Source of the DNA: JAJPKE01 sp052143275
GTDB lineage: Bacteria > Chloroflexota > Ktedonobacteria > Ktedonobacterales > JADMIN01
DNA length: 35,655 bases
Reading direction: 5' to 3'
NCBI GenBank assembly: GCA_052143275.1
Contig: JBKQTH010000285.1
Span: 1-35,655, forward strand
The position numbers were made by a program, and so were the translations under genes. This document shows, piece after piece, positions 16,214 through 22,843 of the stretch (position 1 is its first letter; each line of letters opens with the position of its first letter). The notes beneath the pieces are model-generated. The model had not been told where the DNA came from and did no database searches. It was given only the letters and a program-made list of their open reading frames with translations.

Positions 16214-16674
16214 GTGACTACCCTGTTGTCCGCTTCCCCGTATGACCTTTTTGTGGGAGTAGACATCGCCGCCAAGACGGCTACCGTCACGTGGCAGTGT
16301 GCCAGCCAGCTCGCGTGTCCCATGACGAACAAAACCAAGCCACTCCACCCGACCAAACCGTGCACGATTGAGCAGACACCGGAAGGCTTTGCCTCACTCC
16401 AACAGGCGCTGCTCGCGACCGGGATAGCTCCGGAGCACACGCTCATGGTCATGGAGGCAACCGGCGCGTACTGGCTCTCGTTCGCCACGTTCTTCGTGCG
16501 GCAGGGCTTTGTCGTCAGCGTCATCAATGCGGCTCAAGCCCACCATTTCGCCAAAGCCGTACTCCAACGCGCCAAGACTGACGCCATCGACGCGCAGACA
16601 CTCACGCAGCTCGCGTTCACGCTGCGTCCGCAGCCCTGGGTGCCACCACCAGCACTCTACGAGGAACTGCAGCA
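16214..16674 (+). pseudogene. IS110-family transposase, N-terminal part
   Basis: A GTG at 16214 with AGGAGG upstream opens an IS110 RuvC-like (DEDD) transposase: FVGVDIAAKTATVTW (first Asp), MVMEATGAYW (Glu) and RAKTDAIDAQTLTQLAF (paired Asps). The frame is cut after ALYEELQQ, where the left inverted repeat of the inserted element begins, and ends at a chance stop at 16735. The matching C-terminal part lies beyond the insertion at 19461-19820. About 130 residues of the usual middle region are found on neither side. Confidence 0.85.
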
Positions 16675-16742
16675 GCAGACCTCGCCAGTGATGGTTGACA
16701 AATCTGGGCAGTCACCCTGGCCGATGCAGGCGTAGCCTAACG
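16675..16742. repeat. Left 68-bp terminal inverted repeat
   Basis: Begins GCAGACCTCGCCAGTGATGG and ends GCGTAGCCTAACG. It matches the reverse complement of 19397-19464 at 67 of 68 positions (an A here corresponds to G in the other copy). Confidence 0.9.
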
Positions 16743-16768
16743 TTGTGCTCAACTCATGTGGCAGCATT

Positions 16769-16805
16769 GTAACATTCGTAACGGCATCATGGTTACGAAT
16801 GTTAC
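16769..16805. repeat. 14-bp perfect inverted repeat inside the transposon
   Basis: GTAACATTCGTAAC (16769-16782) and GTTACGAATGTTAC (16792-16805) are exact inverted copies around nine bases. Each arm also contains two copies of a GTAAC/GTTAC core nine bases apart. It lies 39 bases past the phosphatase stop, so it may terminate that transcript or bind a protein. Confidence 0.6.
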
Positions 16806-16843
16806 GAAAAGGAGCCGCCAGATGGAACGTGAGGCTCATGAGG

Positions 16844-17410
16844 TCATTCGATCCGCGAGAAAGCAGCTCGGCAGTGATCCAGAAGCGTATCTAACCGTTT
16901 GTCCCTCGACTCGCGTGCATTTCTCCCCTGTCTTTTGACGGCAGCAATCGCCTCCTCATTCGACATTCCTCGACAGCTCACCAGCCAGGCCGCAAGGACA
17001 TGGCCTGTTCGACCGACCCCACCTGAGCAGTGAACCACTGTTTTCTCTTGCTGCAGGACTCCCCCAGCTAAAAATGGGAGAATCTGATCGATGAGTTGGC
17101 TCTCTTCTGCGAGCTGAAAATCAGCAATGGGGACCCAAAGCACGTTGTGCTCCCCAAACCTGTAGCGATAGGTTCCAAGCAGATCGGAATACCCTTCTAA
17201 CTGGCGGGAAGGTAATAAACAGAGCACACGTGTGATGCCTTGTGCTTGCATAAAGGCAATCCAGGCGTGAACGAGTGCGGAAGAAACACGAGCGAAAGGG
17301 AAACCAGGACGACGTGCTCCAAAAACGAAAGGTTCCTGGAGAGATGCGGCGCTGAAGCCCCACTCTGGACGGCTCACCCACCCCGCAAGTTTCGTGAAGA
17401 CGGCGTTCAT
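16844..17410 (-). CDS. Protein tyrosine/dual-specificity phosphatase family protein, transposon cargo
   Basis: This 188-residue cytoplasmic phosphatase starts at 17410 (MNAVFTKLAGWVSRPEWGFS), with AAAGGAG 11 bases upstream; a TTG at 17458 would add 16 residues. The signature HCSGGVGRTGHVLAAW supplies catalytic Cys128 and Arg134 (the Cx5R loop), and Asp97 in VPIADFQL is a plausible general acid. The N-terminal part resembles bacterial DSP-like proteins that remove phosphate from Tyr/Ser/Thr. The C-terminus after about GRNARES looks atypical and may have been reshaped. It lies with a transposase between 68-bp inverted repeats, so it appears to be mobile cargo. Substrate is unknown. Confidence 0.82.
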   Translation of the reverse strand: MNAVFTKLAGWVSRPEWGFSAASLQEPFVFGARRPGFPFARVSSALVHAWIAFMQAQGITRVLCLLPSRQLEGYSDLLGTYRYRFGEHNVLWVPIADFQLAEESQLIDQILPFLAGGVLQQEKTVVHCSGGVGRTGHVLAAWLVSCRGMSNEEAIAAVKRQGRNARESRDKRLDTLLDHCRAAFSRIE

Positions 17411-17554
17411 CTGAAAGCGCTCTCCTTTTTGCCCAATTGGAGGGTCCTCATCCGTCAAACAGCAGGACGTACGGAGCGATTTTCGTGAGAAACATTCGCC
17501 CTCATGCTCACGCTTGGCCCGAAGACCAACTCAACGCTTCGCACTTATTACCAG

Positions 17555-19333
17555 TTACCCCTGTGCCGCCTCATCGGGCGGAAAGAGGGGATCTTGCCTG
17601 GCATCTGGTGGCGTTTTCGGGCGTTTTCGGGGCGCATAGTTGTGCAGTCTGGTGGCGAGCTTCCACAGCTTCTCATCCAGTTCCCAAAGTTGTCCTTGGC
17701 GTGAGCGATAGGAGGTGACAAAGCGCTCTGCGGTGGGCACGTCCCGGAAATGCTTCTTATCTGGCTGATAGTCCACAGCATATTTCGCCAGGGGCGTCTC
17801 CGCATGCTCAATCGTGAGGGCCGCGCCATGCAGCCAGATCACGGCTGGATGGCGCGCCAGCGCCTCTTCGCCGTAGAGTTTCCACCGCCGAAAATGGGCA
17901 TAGCCCAGCCGATCCAGACGGCAGAGGAAACGGGTTGCGTAAAAGATGCGATGCAGCTCTTCTCTGGTGCGCAGCCGCTGCACGTCGGTCCATCCCAGCA
18001 CTTCGGACGGACTATGATGGTTGTCAGTGCGGTGCCGAAAGGCCCAGTGAGGCTGAGCATTGTAATCTTCCATGAAGCGCCGATGAGCGAGTTTGGCACC
18101 TTCCCAACTGGTCACTTGCTCGAATTTCACCTGGGACATCCTTCTCATCACGTTGAAATGAGTTTCTACCAGGTTCATCCAGCTCTGGCGCGGCTTGATA
18201 AATTCCTTCTCGATCTGGAGCGCCTCACAAATCCGCAAGAGCTGCTTGGCGCGAAAGACCCCTCCATTGTCCGTAATCAGCCGATCAGGCGATCCGAACC
18301 GCTCAATTGCTGCGAAGAGGGCAATCAGCACGCACCCCAAATCTTGCCCCTGAAAGATGTCGCTGGAGAGAATGGCTCGTGAGAACGCCTCTAGCACAGT
18401 GATGGTGTAAAACGGTCCTTTGATATCTGGAATCCGGTGATGCTCAATGTAGCGAATATCCAGGCACCATCTTTCGTGCCGATAGGTCGCTGTAAAGGGA
18501 TGCGGCTTGGAGGCGTGCCGCTCTTTGGGCACGGCATCCAGGGAGTACAGGCGCCGATTTTCCGCCATGATCCGGCCACACGTTCGGGGCGGGACCGAGA
18601 GGCCAAGCTGCTTCAGCGCGGCATACATGCGGTATTCCCCAAGCAGCGGATTCTCGCTCTGCTTTTGACGAATCAAGGCGCGAGTAGGCAAGTCCAACTG
18701 AGGCGCGCTCGTTCTGGCATGTGATTTGTCCGCCAAGCCCCGCACTCCCTCATCGATCCAGCGCTTCAAAATCTCGTAAATCGTTTGGCGCGACATGTCC
18801 AGGTAGTGCGCAATCGTCGTAATCGCCCAGCCTTGGGCGTGCAGCCGAATCACGGCCAGGCGACGCTCTTCCGGTTCGGCTATCTCGGCATACCAGGGAA
18901 ATTGCCGCGTGGTGCGGGAAGGCTGAGGGCCGTCAGCGAGAACAGCTTGGACGCTATGATGACTGGGACGACGACCATCAAAGTTGATGGCGCAGATGGC
19001 GGCGATCTCCCCCAAGGTGAAATTGGGATACTCGGTCTTCAAATCCACGATCAACTGGCGCATCATCACCGGCAAGGAGCGGGGATGGTTTTCGCGCTCC
19101 TCTTTGGTGGGGCGAAACAGGCTGAGCAAGCCCTGCCGGTCGAAGGCATCCGAGACCCGGCGGAGGGTCCGCTCGGCCAGGCCGGTTTCCTCAGCACGCT
19201 CGCCTGGCGTAATCCCGAAAAGGACGCAAGGGCGAACCCCTTCATACAAGCGCTGTTCTGGGGTGCGACACCACTGCTGAATCAGATGATAGTTATCGGT
19301 GCGTTCGCGCCGTTCCCGTTTGGCTCTTGGCAT
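17555..19333 (-). CDS. DDE transposase/integrase, IS481-like (rve core)
   Basis: This 592-residue transposase starts at 19333 (MPRAKRERRERTDNYHLIQQ), with GGGAGG about seven bases upstream; the open frame extends to 19360. N-terminal helix-turn-helix segments (GERAEETGLAERTLRRVSDA, and GWAITTIAHYLDMSRQTIYE) are followed by an rve-type catalytic core: first Asp in RWCLDIRYIE, second in RLITDNGG, Glu in LVETHFNVM. A long C-terminal Mu/IS481-type beta domain follows. The gene is intact and begins 64 bases inside the right inverted repeat. It should cut and join the 68-bp ends. It is larger than classical IS481 transposases. Confidence 0.88.
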   Translation of the reverse strand: MPRAKRERRERTDNYHLIQQWCRTPEQRLYEGVRPCVLFGITPGERAEETGLAERTLRRVSDAFDRQGLLSLFRPTKEERENHPRSLPVMMRQLIVDLKTEYPNFTLGEIAAICAINFDGRRPSHHSVQAVLADGPQPSRTTRQFPWYAEIAEPEERRLAVIRLHAQGWAITTIAHYLDMSRQTIYEILKRWIDEGVRGLADKSHARTSAPQLDLPTRALIRQKQSENPLLGEYRMYAALKQLGLSVPPRTCGRIMAENRRLYSLDAVPKERHASKPHPFTATYRHERWCLDIRYIEHHRIPDIKGPFYTITVLEAFSRAILSSDIFQGQDLGCVLIALFAAIERFGSPDRLITDNGGVFRAKQLLRICEALQIEKEFIKPRQSWMNLVETHFNVMRRMSQVKFEQVTSWEGAKLAHRRFMEDYNAQPHWAFRHRTDNHHSPSEVLGWTDVQRLRTREELHRIFYATRFLCRLDRLGYAHFRRWKLYGEEALARHPAVIWLHGAALTIEHAETPLAKYAVDYQPDKKHFRDVPTAERFVTSYRSRQGQLWELDEKLWKLATRLHNYAPRKRPKTPPDARQDPLFPPDEAAQG

Positions 19334-19396
19334 CGTCTGGCCTCCCTTGCCGTTTGCCACTTTTGGTCAGCCATTGTAGCACAAGACGAAAACGCG

Positions 19397-19464
19397 CGTC
19401 AGGCTACGCCTGCATCGGCCAGGGTGACTGCCCAGATTTGTCAACCATCACTGGCGAGGTCTGC
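19397..19464. repeat. Right 68-bp terminal inverted repeat
   Basis: Begins CGTCAGGCTACGCC and ends CACTGGCGAGGTCTGC. It is the reverse complement of 16675-16742 with one mismatch. The IS110 reading frame resumes at its outer edge. Confidence 0.9.
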
Positions 19465-19820
19465 AACTGGTCGCCTACGCTGGACTCGCCCCGATGCCCC
19501 GTCAATCAGGAACGAGCGTGAACAAACGCCCCTGTATTGGGCATGGGGGGAATGGACGTCTCAGAACCGCACTCTACCTGGCAACTCTGGCTGGTGCGCG
19601 CTTCAATCCGATACTGAAAGCCTTCCATGAACGCCTTCGGGCCGCCGGCAAGCCGCCGAAAGTGGCTCGGTGTGCGGTGGCGCGCAAGCTGCTGTGCCTC
19701 GCCTGGGCCGTGGGAACGCACGGTGAGGTGTTCGATCCTGCCTACCAAGCAAGAGCAACACCTCGCCATGCGGTTACGATGCAGTCATTTCCAGAGGTCG
19801 CAGGGTGTGGGGGCGCGTAG
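19461..19820 (+). pseudogene. IS110-family transposase, C-terminal part
   Basis: From 19461 the frame reads LQLVAYAGLAPMPRQSGTSV, then IGHGGNGRLRTALYLATLAG, AAGKPPKVARCAVARKLL and HGEVFDPAYQ. This is the C-terminal Transposase_20 domain, including the conserved serine region, of IS110/IS1111 enzymes. It is the distal half of the gene begun at 16214, separated by the inserted element and by loss of a middle portion. The stop is at 19818-19820, inside a strong hairpin. Confidence 0.85.
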
Positions 19821-19827
19821 CCCCCAC
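19807..19827 (+). terminator. Hairpin at the IS110 transposase stop
   Basis: GTGGGGGC (19807-19814) and GCCCCCAC (19820-19827) pair perfectly around a five-base loop spanning the stop codon. No T-run follows. It may mark the end of the IS110 transcript. Confidence 0.45.
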
Positions 19828-20098
19828 GTCCTAGGCCGTGCTCAGCCAGACGGAAGTGCGGCGTCTTGACGCGCGTGGCGAGGTCCTGTGCTAAGCTGCG
19901 AAGCGACGTGAAATGGCCAACAGCGTGCAGCCATTTCCGTCGGTGCAGCAGACTGGGCACGGGGTGCCACCGAGTCAAGACGCTACAACATACTGCCCAG
20001 TCGCTTGACAACCCAATACCGTATCTAGGGCATTGCCCCCTCCAGACTCCCATGCACGTCGATACTCGACCTTGCTGCGAGCACACCGAGGTGCCGAC
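19828..20098. other. Spacer between IS110 remnant and the IS21-ended cassette
   Basis: No gene is recognised; an open frame running from 19866 into the cassette has no ribosome site and no familiar residues. The region ends with the left copy of the CCGAC target duplication (20094-20098). Confidence 0.4.
20094..20098. repeat. Target-site duplication CCGAC, left copy
   Basis: CCGAC directly abuts the TGTAG left end of the cassette. The identical pentamer abuts the CTACA right end at 22055-22059. Confidence 0.75.
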
Positions 20099-20222
20099 TG
20101 TAGATTTCGACGGTTATTGCGCCCAATTGACCGGTTTTCGGCCTCTATTCGGCGCTTATTGCGCACGTTGTTCGCCGGTTACTATGCCAATCCGCACTCT
20201 TACCGACGCTTATTGCACCAAT
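20099..20222. repeat. Left end repeats of the cassette
   Basis: Related 15-mers start at 20108 (CGACGGTTATTGCGC), 20129 (degenerate), 20150 (CGGCGCTTATTGCGC), 20173 (degenerate) and 20204 (CGACGCTTATTGCAC). Steps of 21, 21, 23 and 31 bases suggest an array of transposase binding sites. Confidence 0.7.
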
Positions 20223-20331
20223 CCGCACTGGCCACCTGCCATGTAGGGGATCGGCATAAACACACAGTATGTATGGCTGGCCCAAAACTCTTCCTCACGT
20301 AGCTGGGCGTGTCTTTGTCAGGTTCGCTGGA

Positions 20332-20348
20332 GTTCACGCTCGGTGAAC
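20332..20348 (-). terminator. Small inverted repeat after the exporter gene
   Basis: GTTCAC (20332-20337) and GTGAAC (20343-20348) pair around five bases, starting 17 bases past the exporter stop. The stem is short and no T-run is seen. Confidence 0.3.
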
Positions 20349-20365
20349 GAAAGGCGCGAGGCTCT

Positions 20366-20992
20366 CTAGCTCCTCTGCAGGAAGAGCAAACGCACTCCTA
20401 AACCGATGAGAACACTTCCCGTAAGATACTTGAGGACGGAGTTGAAGAGGGGCCGGGTTGCTAGCTTGTCTCCCAAGCTTCCGGAAAGATAGGCGTAGCC
20501 CCCATACACGCATAAACAGATCAGGGTGAAGGTGAGGCCCAAGGCAGTCACTTGCAGGGGCACACTGCCAAGATGCGAATTGACGAACTGCGGGAGCAAT
20601 GCAGCAAAGACCAGGATGCCTTTCGGGTTGAGCAGGCTGGTCAGGATTCCTTGTCGGAAAATACGTCGAGGAGGAACTGCAGTGACCTCGCCTGGGGTCA
20701 GGGGGCCGGCTTTCGAGAGCAAGCTGCGTATGCCCAGATACCCGAGGTAGAGAGCTCCTGCATAGCGGACAATGTCAAAGGCAAGAGCTGATGCTTGCAG
20801 CACAGCAGACACGCCAAGTGCAGCCAGTAAGGTATAGACGAGGTAGCCGATACAGATCCCCGCCGTCGAGAGCAATGCGGCCCTTCTCCCTTGCGCCATC
20901 CCGCGGGTCGTGATGTAGATGACATCAGGGCCGGGTGTCAAGGCAAGAACCACAATGATGCTCGCAAAGAGCAGGAGATTGGAAAGAAACAT
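20366..20992 (-). CDS. LysE/RhtB-family amino-acid (or related) exporter
   Basis: This 208-residue inner-membrane protein has about six hydrophobic segments. The family signature is present near the N-terminus: LALTPGPDVIYI, then RGMAQGRRAALLSTAGICIG; RYAGALYLGYLGIRSL follows in the third helix region. LysE/RhtB proteins export amino acids or related small molecules by proton exchange. GAGG lies nine bases before the ATG. The gene is divergent from an AraC regulator with only 44 bases between starts, so that regulator very probably controls it. Both genes lie inside a cassette with transposon ends. The exported compound is not predictable from sequence. Confidence 0.92.
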   Translation of the reverse strand: MFLSNLLLFASIIVVLALTPGPDVIYITTRGMAQGRRAALLSTAGICIGYLVYTLLAALGVSAVLQASALAFDIVRYAGALYLGYLGIRSLLSKAGPLTPGEVTAVPPRRIFRQGILTSLLNPKGILVFAALLPQFVNSHLGSVPLQVTALGLTFTLICLCVYGGYAYLSGSLGDKLATRPLFNSVLKYLTGSVLIGLGVRLLFLQRS

Positions 20993-21036
20993 GGCGGAGT
21001 TTCCTCGGAATTGCAGAACACGTGAGGACAGTCAAC
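20993..21036. promoter_or_regulatory. Divergent promoter region between exporter and AraC genes
   Basis: Only 44 bases separate the two starts, and both ribosome binding sites lie inside it (GAGG for the exporter, GAGGA for the regulator). The promoters must therefore overlap the opposite gene or each other. No clear -35/-10 pair is visible. Confidence 0.4.
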
Positions 21037-21903
21037 ATGATTCCCAAGCATAGCAGAGCCGGCGGCATCAGTCTTGAACGATTGTGCACGCAGGATCGGA
21101 TACAAAGTACCGATCCGGAATATGGGGTGGAGTTCTTTGAAGCATGGTTTCACGGGAATGCCTACCAGAAGCACCGGCACGACAGGTACGCAATCTGCCT
21201 GACGATCACCGGTGTCCTCGCCTTCGAATACCGAGGCAGCAAGGAGATCAGTACACCAGGCCAGGTAGTGGTACTGCATCCCGACGAGGTCCATGACGGT
21301 TATGCAGCCACAGCAGAGGGCTTTGGATATCGGCAGCTGTATGTGGAGCCGGTTGTAATTTTTGAAGCCATCCAGACCATGTGTCCTCATCTCTGCTCGC
21401 TGCCATTTGTCCGTTCGCCTGTGGTTGTGAACCGAAAACTATCCGCCTCGATCATTAGCGCTTTTGCGGGCACCCATGAACCGCTGGCGATTGATAGTCT
21501 CATTGTGCAACTGGCAGAGGGTTTGATCGAAGCAGATCCCACTTGCAGACTCTCTCCCTGCCCTCGTTACCTGGATATACCTGCCCTCAGACGAGCACGA
21601 CAGTATCTTGATAACCAGAAAATGCGAGTCGTTCACTCATCTGAGTTGGAGGCGGTAACTGGACTCTCCCGCTACGAGCTGGCCCGGCAGTTTCGTGCCA
21701 TGTGTGGGACCAGTCCGTACCGCTATCTGCTCATGCGACGTCTCGACTTTGCCCGCCAACAGCTCGCTCAGGGCCGATCGCTGGTCGAGGTTTCAATCGA
21801 GGCTGGTTTTGCTGATCAAGCCCATTTTAGCCGGATGTTTAGGGCTACGTTTGGGATCACGCCTGCACGGTATCGTGCGCTGAGACTGCCGGAGCGATCG
21901 TAA
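21037..21903 (+). CDS. AraC-family transcriptional regulator
   Basis: This 288-residue regulator has an N-terminal cupin-like ligand-binding domain (FHGNAYQKHRHDRYAICLTI, then GQVVVLHPDEVHDGYAA) and a C-terminal double helix-turn-helix from about residue 180 (HSSELEAVTGLSRYELARQF, RAMCGTSPYRYLLMRRL, LVEVSIEAGFADQAHFSRMF, FGITPARYRAL). The ATG at 21037 has GAGGA nine bases upstream; a GTG 15 bases earlier is less likely. It is divergent from the LysE-type exporter, a common pairing in which the AraC protein senses the exported amino acid or inhibitor. It travels with the exporter inside the cassette. Confidence 0.92.
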   Translation: MIPKHSRAGGISLERLCTQDRIQSTDPEYGVEFFEAWFHGNAYQKHRHDRYAICLTITGVLAFEYRGSKEISTPGQVVVLHPDEVHDGYAATAEGFGYRQLYVEPVVIFEAIQTMCPHLCSLPFVRSPVVVNRKLSASIISAFAGTHEPLAIDSLIVQLAEGLIEADPTCRLSPCPRYLDIPALRRARQYLDNQKMRVVHSSELEAVTGLSRYELARQFRAMCGTSPYRYLLMRRLDFARQQLAQGRSLVEVSIEAGFADQAHFSRMFRATFGITPARYRALRLPERS

Positions 21904-21944
21904 AAAGCATTCGGGAGTGCGACTATCGACCGGTGCAGAAAATA

Positions 21945-21975
21945 GCCGGTAGGGTATGTGTGATACCCTGCCGGC
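21945..21975 (+). terminator. Stem-loop downstream of the AraC gene
   Basis: GCCGGTAGGGTAT (21945-21957) pairs with ATACCCTGCCGGC (21963-21975) at 12 of 13 positions around GTGTG. It starts 42 bases past the stop and just inside the right-end repeats. There is no T-run, but its position suits termination of the regulator transcript before the cassette end. Confidence 0.55.
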
Positions 21976-21986
21976 CCGTCGCCGTG

Positions 21987-22054
21987 GTGCAACAAACGTC
22001 GAATAACCGGCCCAATAAACGCTGAATGGGGCGCAATAAACGTCGAAAGCTACA
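21987..22054. repeat. Right end repeats of the cassette
   Basis: On the minus strand the end reads TGTAGCTTTCGACGTTTATT. Repeat 15-mers occupy 22031-22045 (CGACGTTTATTGCGC), 22008-22022 (GCGTTTATTGGGCCG) and 21987-22001 (CGACGTTTGTTGCAC), at steps of 23 and 21 bases, mirroring the left end. Confidence 0.75.
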
Positions 22055-22059
22055 CCGAC
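22055..22059. repeat. Target-site duplication CCGAC, right copy
   Basis: CCGAC immediately follows the CTACA right terminus and matches 20094-20098 exactly. Confidence 0.75.
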
Positions 22060-22079
22060 GAGCGTCCGGTCTCGTTCTT

Positions 22080-22140
22080 CGAGTAAGATCACTGGTGAGG
22101 CAACAATCCTCCCCAGAGTAAGATTTTCCGCTGAGGCAAT
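22080..22140 (+). repeat. Paired direct repeat GAGTAAGAT...TGAGGCAA
   Basis: GAGTAAGAT followed by TGAGGCAA occurs at about 22080-22103 and again at about 22116-22139, 36 bases apart. It may be the end region of another element. No gene is associated. Confidence 0.5.
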
Positions 22141-22155
22141 ACGTGCGGCACAATA

Positions 22156-22329
22156 ATTGTCGCCCTGCGGCACAATCCGGCGGTGCAGGCCCTGGCCGAG
22201 CGTCTGCGGGCTCGCGGAAAACGCCCCATGGTGATTGTCGGGGCGGCAATGCGCAAGCTCCTGCATCTGATCTATGGCGTACTCAAATCGCGCAAGCCCT
22301 TCGATTCTACAGTGGCACTGGCCGCGTGA
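22156..22329 (+). pseudogene. Second IS110-family transposase, C-terminal fragment
   Basis: The frame reads IVALRHNPAVQALAERLRAR, then GKRPMVIVGAAMRKLLHLIY and GVLKSRKPFDSTVALAA to a stop at 22327. This is the C-terminal end of an IS110-type transposase, different in sequence from the copy at 19461. Nothing upstream matches the rest of such a gene. It is a remnant next to the cassette boundary. Confidence 0.75.
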
Positions 22330-22411
22330 GCGGCCCAAACACGTCCAAGACGGTATCTCGGGGATTGTACCCCAACTCTACAAGTGTCCACTGAACCAGG
22401 TCAACTCCAGT

Positions 22412-22480
22412 CACACCCGATCCCCACATCACAGCGTTCGTCTGCACCTTGCTGGCCCAGGCCGGAGCTGCCTCGTGTTG
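22412..22480 (+). pseudogene. BTAD-domain C-terminal scrap
   Basis: The plus strand reads VTPDPHITAFVCTLLAQAGA then ASC and a stop. This parallels the last residues of the intact BTAD regulator (VTPDPHITSFVRTLLAQGST) and of the decayed copy at 28480. Upstream sequence is no longer recognisable. It is a third, nearly erased relative of that regulator. Confidence 0.65.
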
Positions 22481-22843
22481 AGCGCTGCCCGCCCACCCTG
22501 ATCTCCCACAATACCTTCGCCCCTGGTCGAGCACACGAGCTGATGCAGTTGGCCTCTGGGAGGATGAGGAGACATTCTCGCACCTTGGCCGCCTCACTCA
22601 GGGTGCTCTCCCAGCTAACGATGTTGTCACGCAGCTGTAACACCCCCGTAGGTATCTTCGCGAGAGTTGGGTGGGGAGCCCTGGCTGCAGTAACCCAATG
22701 TCAGTTATGGATAAAACCATTTCGGATGCACGAATTCGTACTTGGATGAGGATGCCACATGGTGTTCTGACACAGACTGCTTGTCGCTCATCATGTATAT
22801 CAGCTGTGCAATAGTGCCAAAAATTCCCAAAAAAAGGAAATTC
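22481..22843. other. Gap before the MMPL gene
   Basis: No intact gene is recognised; a long plus-strand frame (22384-22749) is not protein-like. Three heptamers at 11-bp period lie at 22613-22641, and a minus-strand frame over them resembles 5949-6137. Confidence 0.4.
22613..22641 (-). promoter_or_regulatory. Heptamers at 11-bp period, possible SARP-like box
   Basis: On the minus strand GTTACAG (22635-22641), GTGACAA (22624-22630) and GTTAGCT (22613-22619) are spaced exactly 11 bases apart. The pattern resembles the boxes at 31949 and 29536 but is more degenerate and overlaps a possible decayed coding stretch, so chance or ancestry is possible. Confidence 0.3.

Larger units (their letters stand above)
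16675..19464 (-). mobile_element. 2.8-kb transposon with 68-bp inverted repeats, DDE transposase and phosphatase cargo
   Basis: The element is bounded by inverted repeats at 16675-16742 and 19397-19464 that differ at one position. It carries, both on the minus strand, an IS481-like transposase (17555-19333) and a tyrosine/dual-specificity phosphatase (16844-17410). It splits an IS110 transposase gene. No target duplication is evident and part of the IS110 gene is missing, which suggests an adjacent deletion after insertion. A 14-bp inverted repeat sits just inside the left end. Confidence 0.75.
20099..22054. mobile_element. Transposase-less cassette with IS21-like ends carrying lysE and araC-type genes
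   Basis: The 1956-bp unit begins TGTAGATTTCGACGGTTATT and ends, on the opposite strand, with TGTAGCTTTCGACGTTTATT. Both ends are TG...CA type and carry several 15-bp repeats of a CGACG-TTATTGCGC core at about 21-bp steps. A perfect 5-bp duplication CCGAC flanks it. Repeated terminal binding sites, TG/CA ends and short duplications are known features of IS21-family elements. Inside are only a LysE-type exporter and a divergent AraC regulator, with no istA/istB. It is best described as a non-autonomous mobile cassette moved in trans. Confidence 0.8.

Noticed and set aside
16756..16938. Small plus-strand gene starting MEREAHEVIRSARKQLG with AAAGGAG upstream
   Set aside because: It overlaps the 3' end of the phosphatase on the other strand and has no recognisable partner; kept only as a possible truncated remnant.
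20105..20220. CRISPR array
   Set aside because: The repeats at 20099-20222 are short, degenerate, about 21 bp apart without unique spacers and are mirrored at 21987-22054, which fits transposon ends, not CRISPR.
19866..20246. 126-codon plus-strand frame crossing the cassette left end
   Set aside because: Its C-terminal half is the translation of the terminal repeat array, so it is not a gene.
22384..22749. 121-codon plus-strand frame before the MMPL gene
   Set aside because: No ribosome site and no protein-like conservation; the BTAD scrap lies in another frame here.
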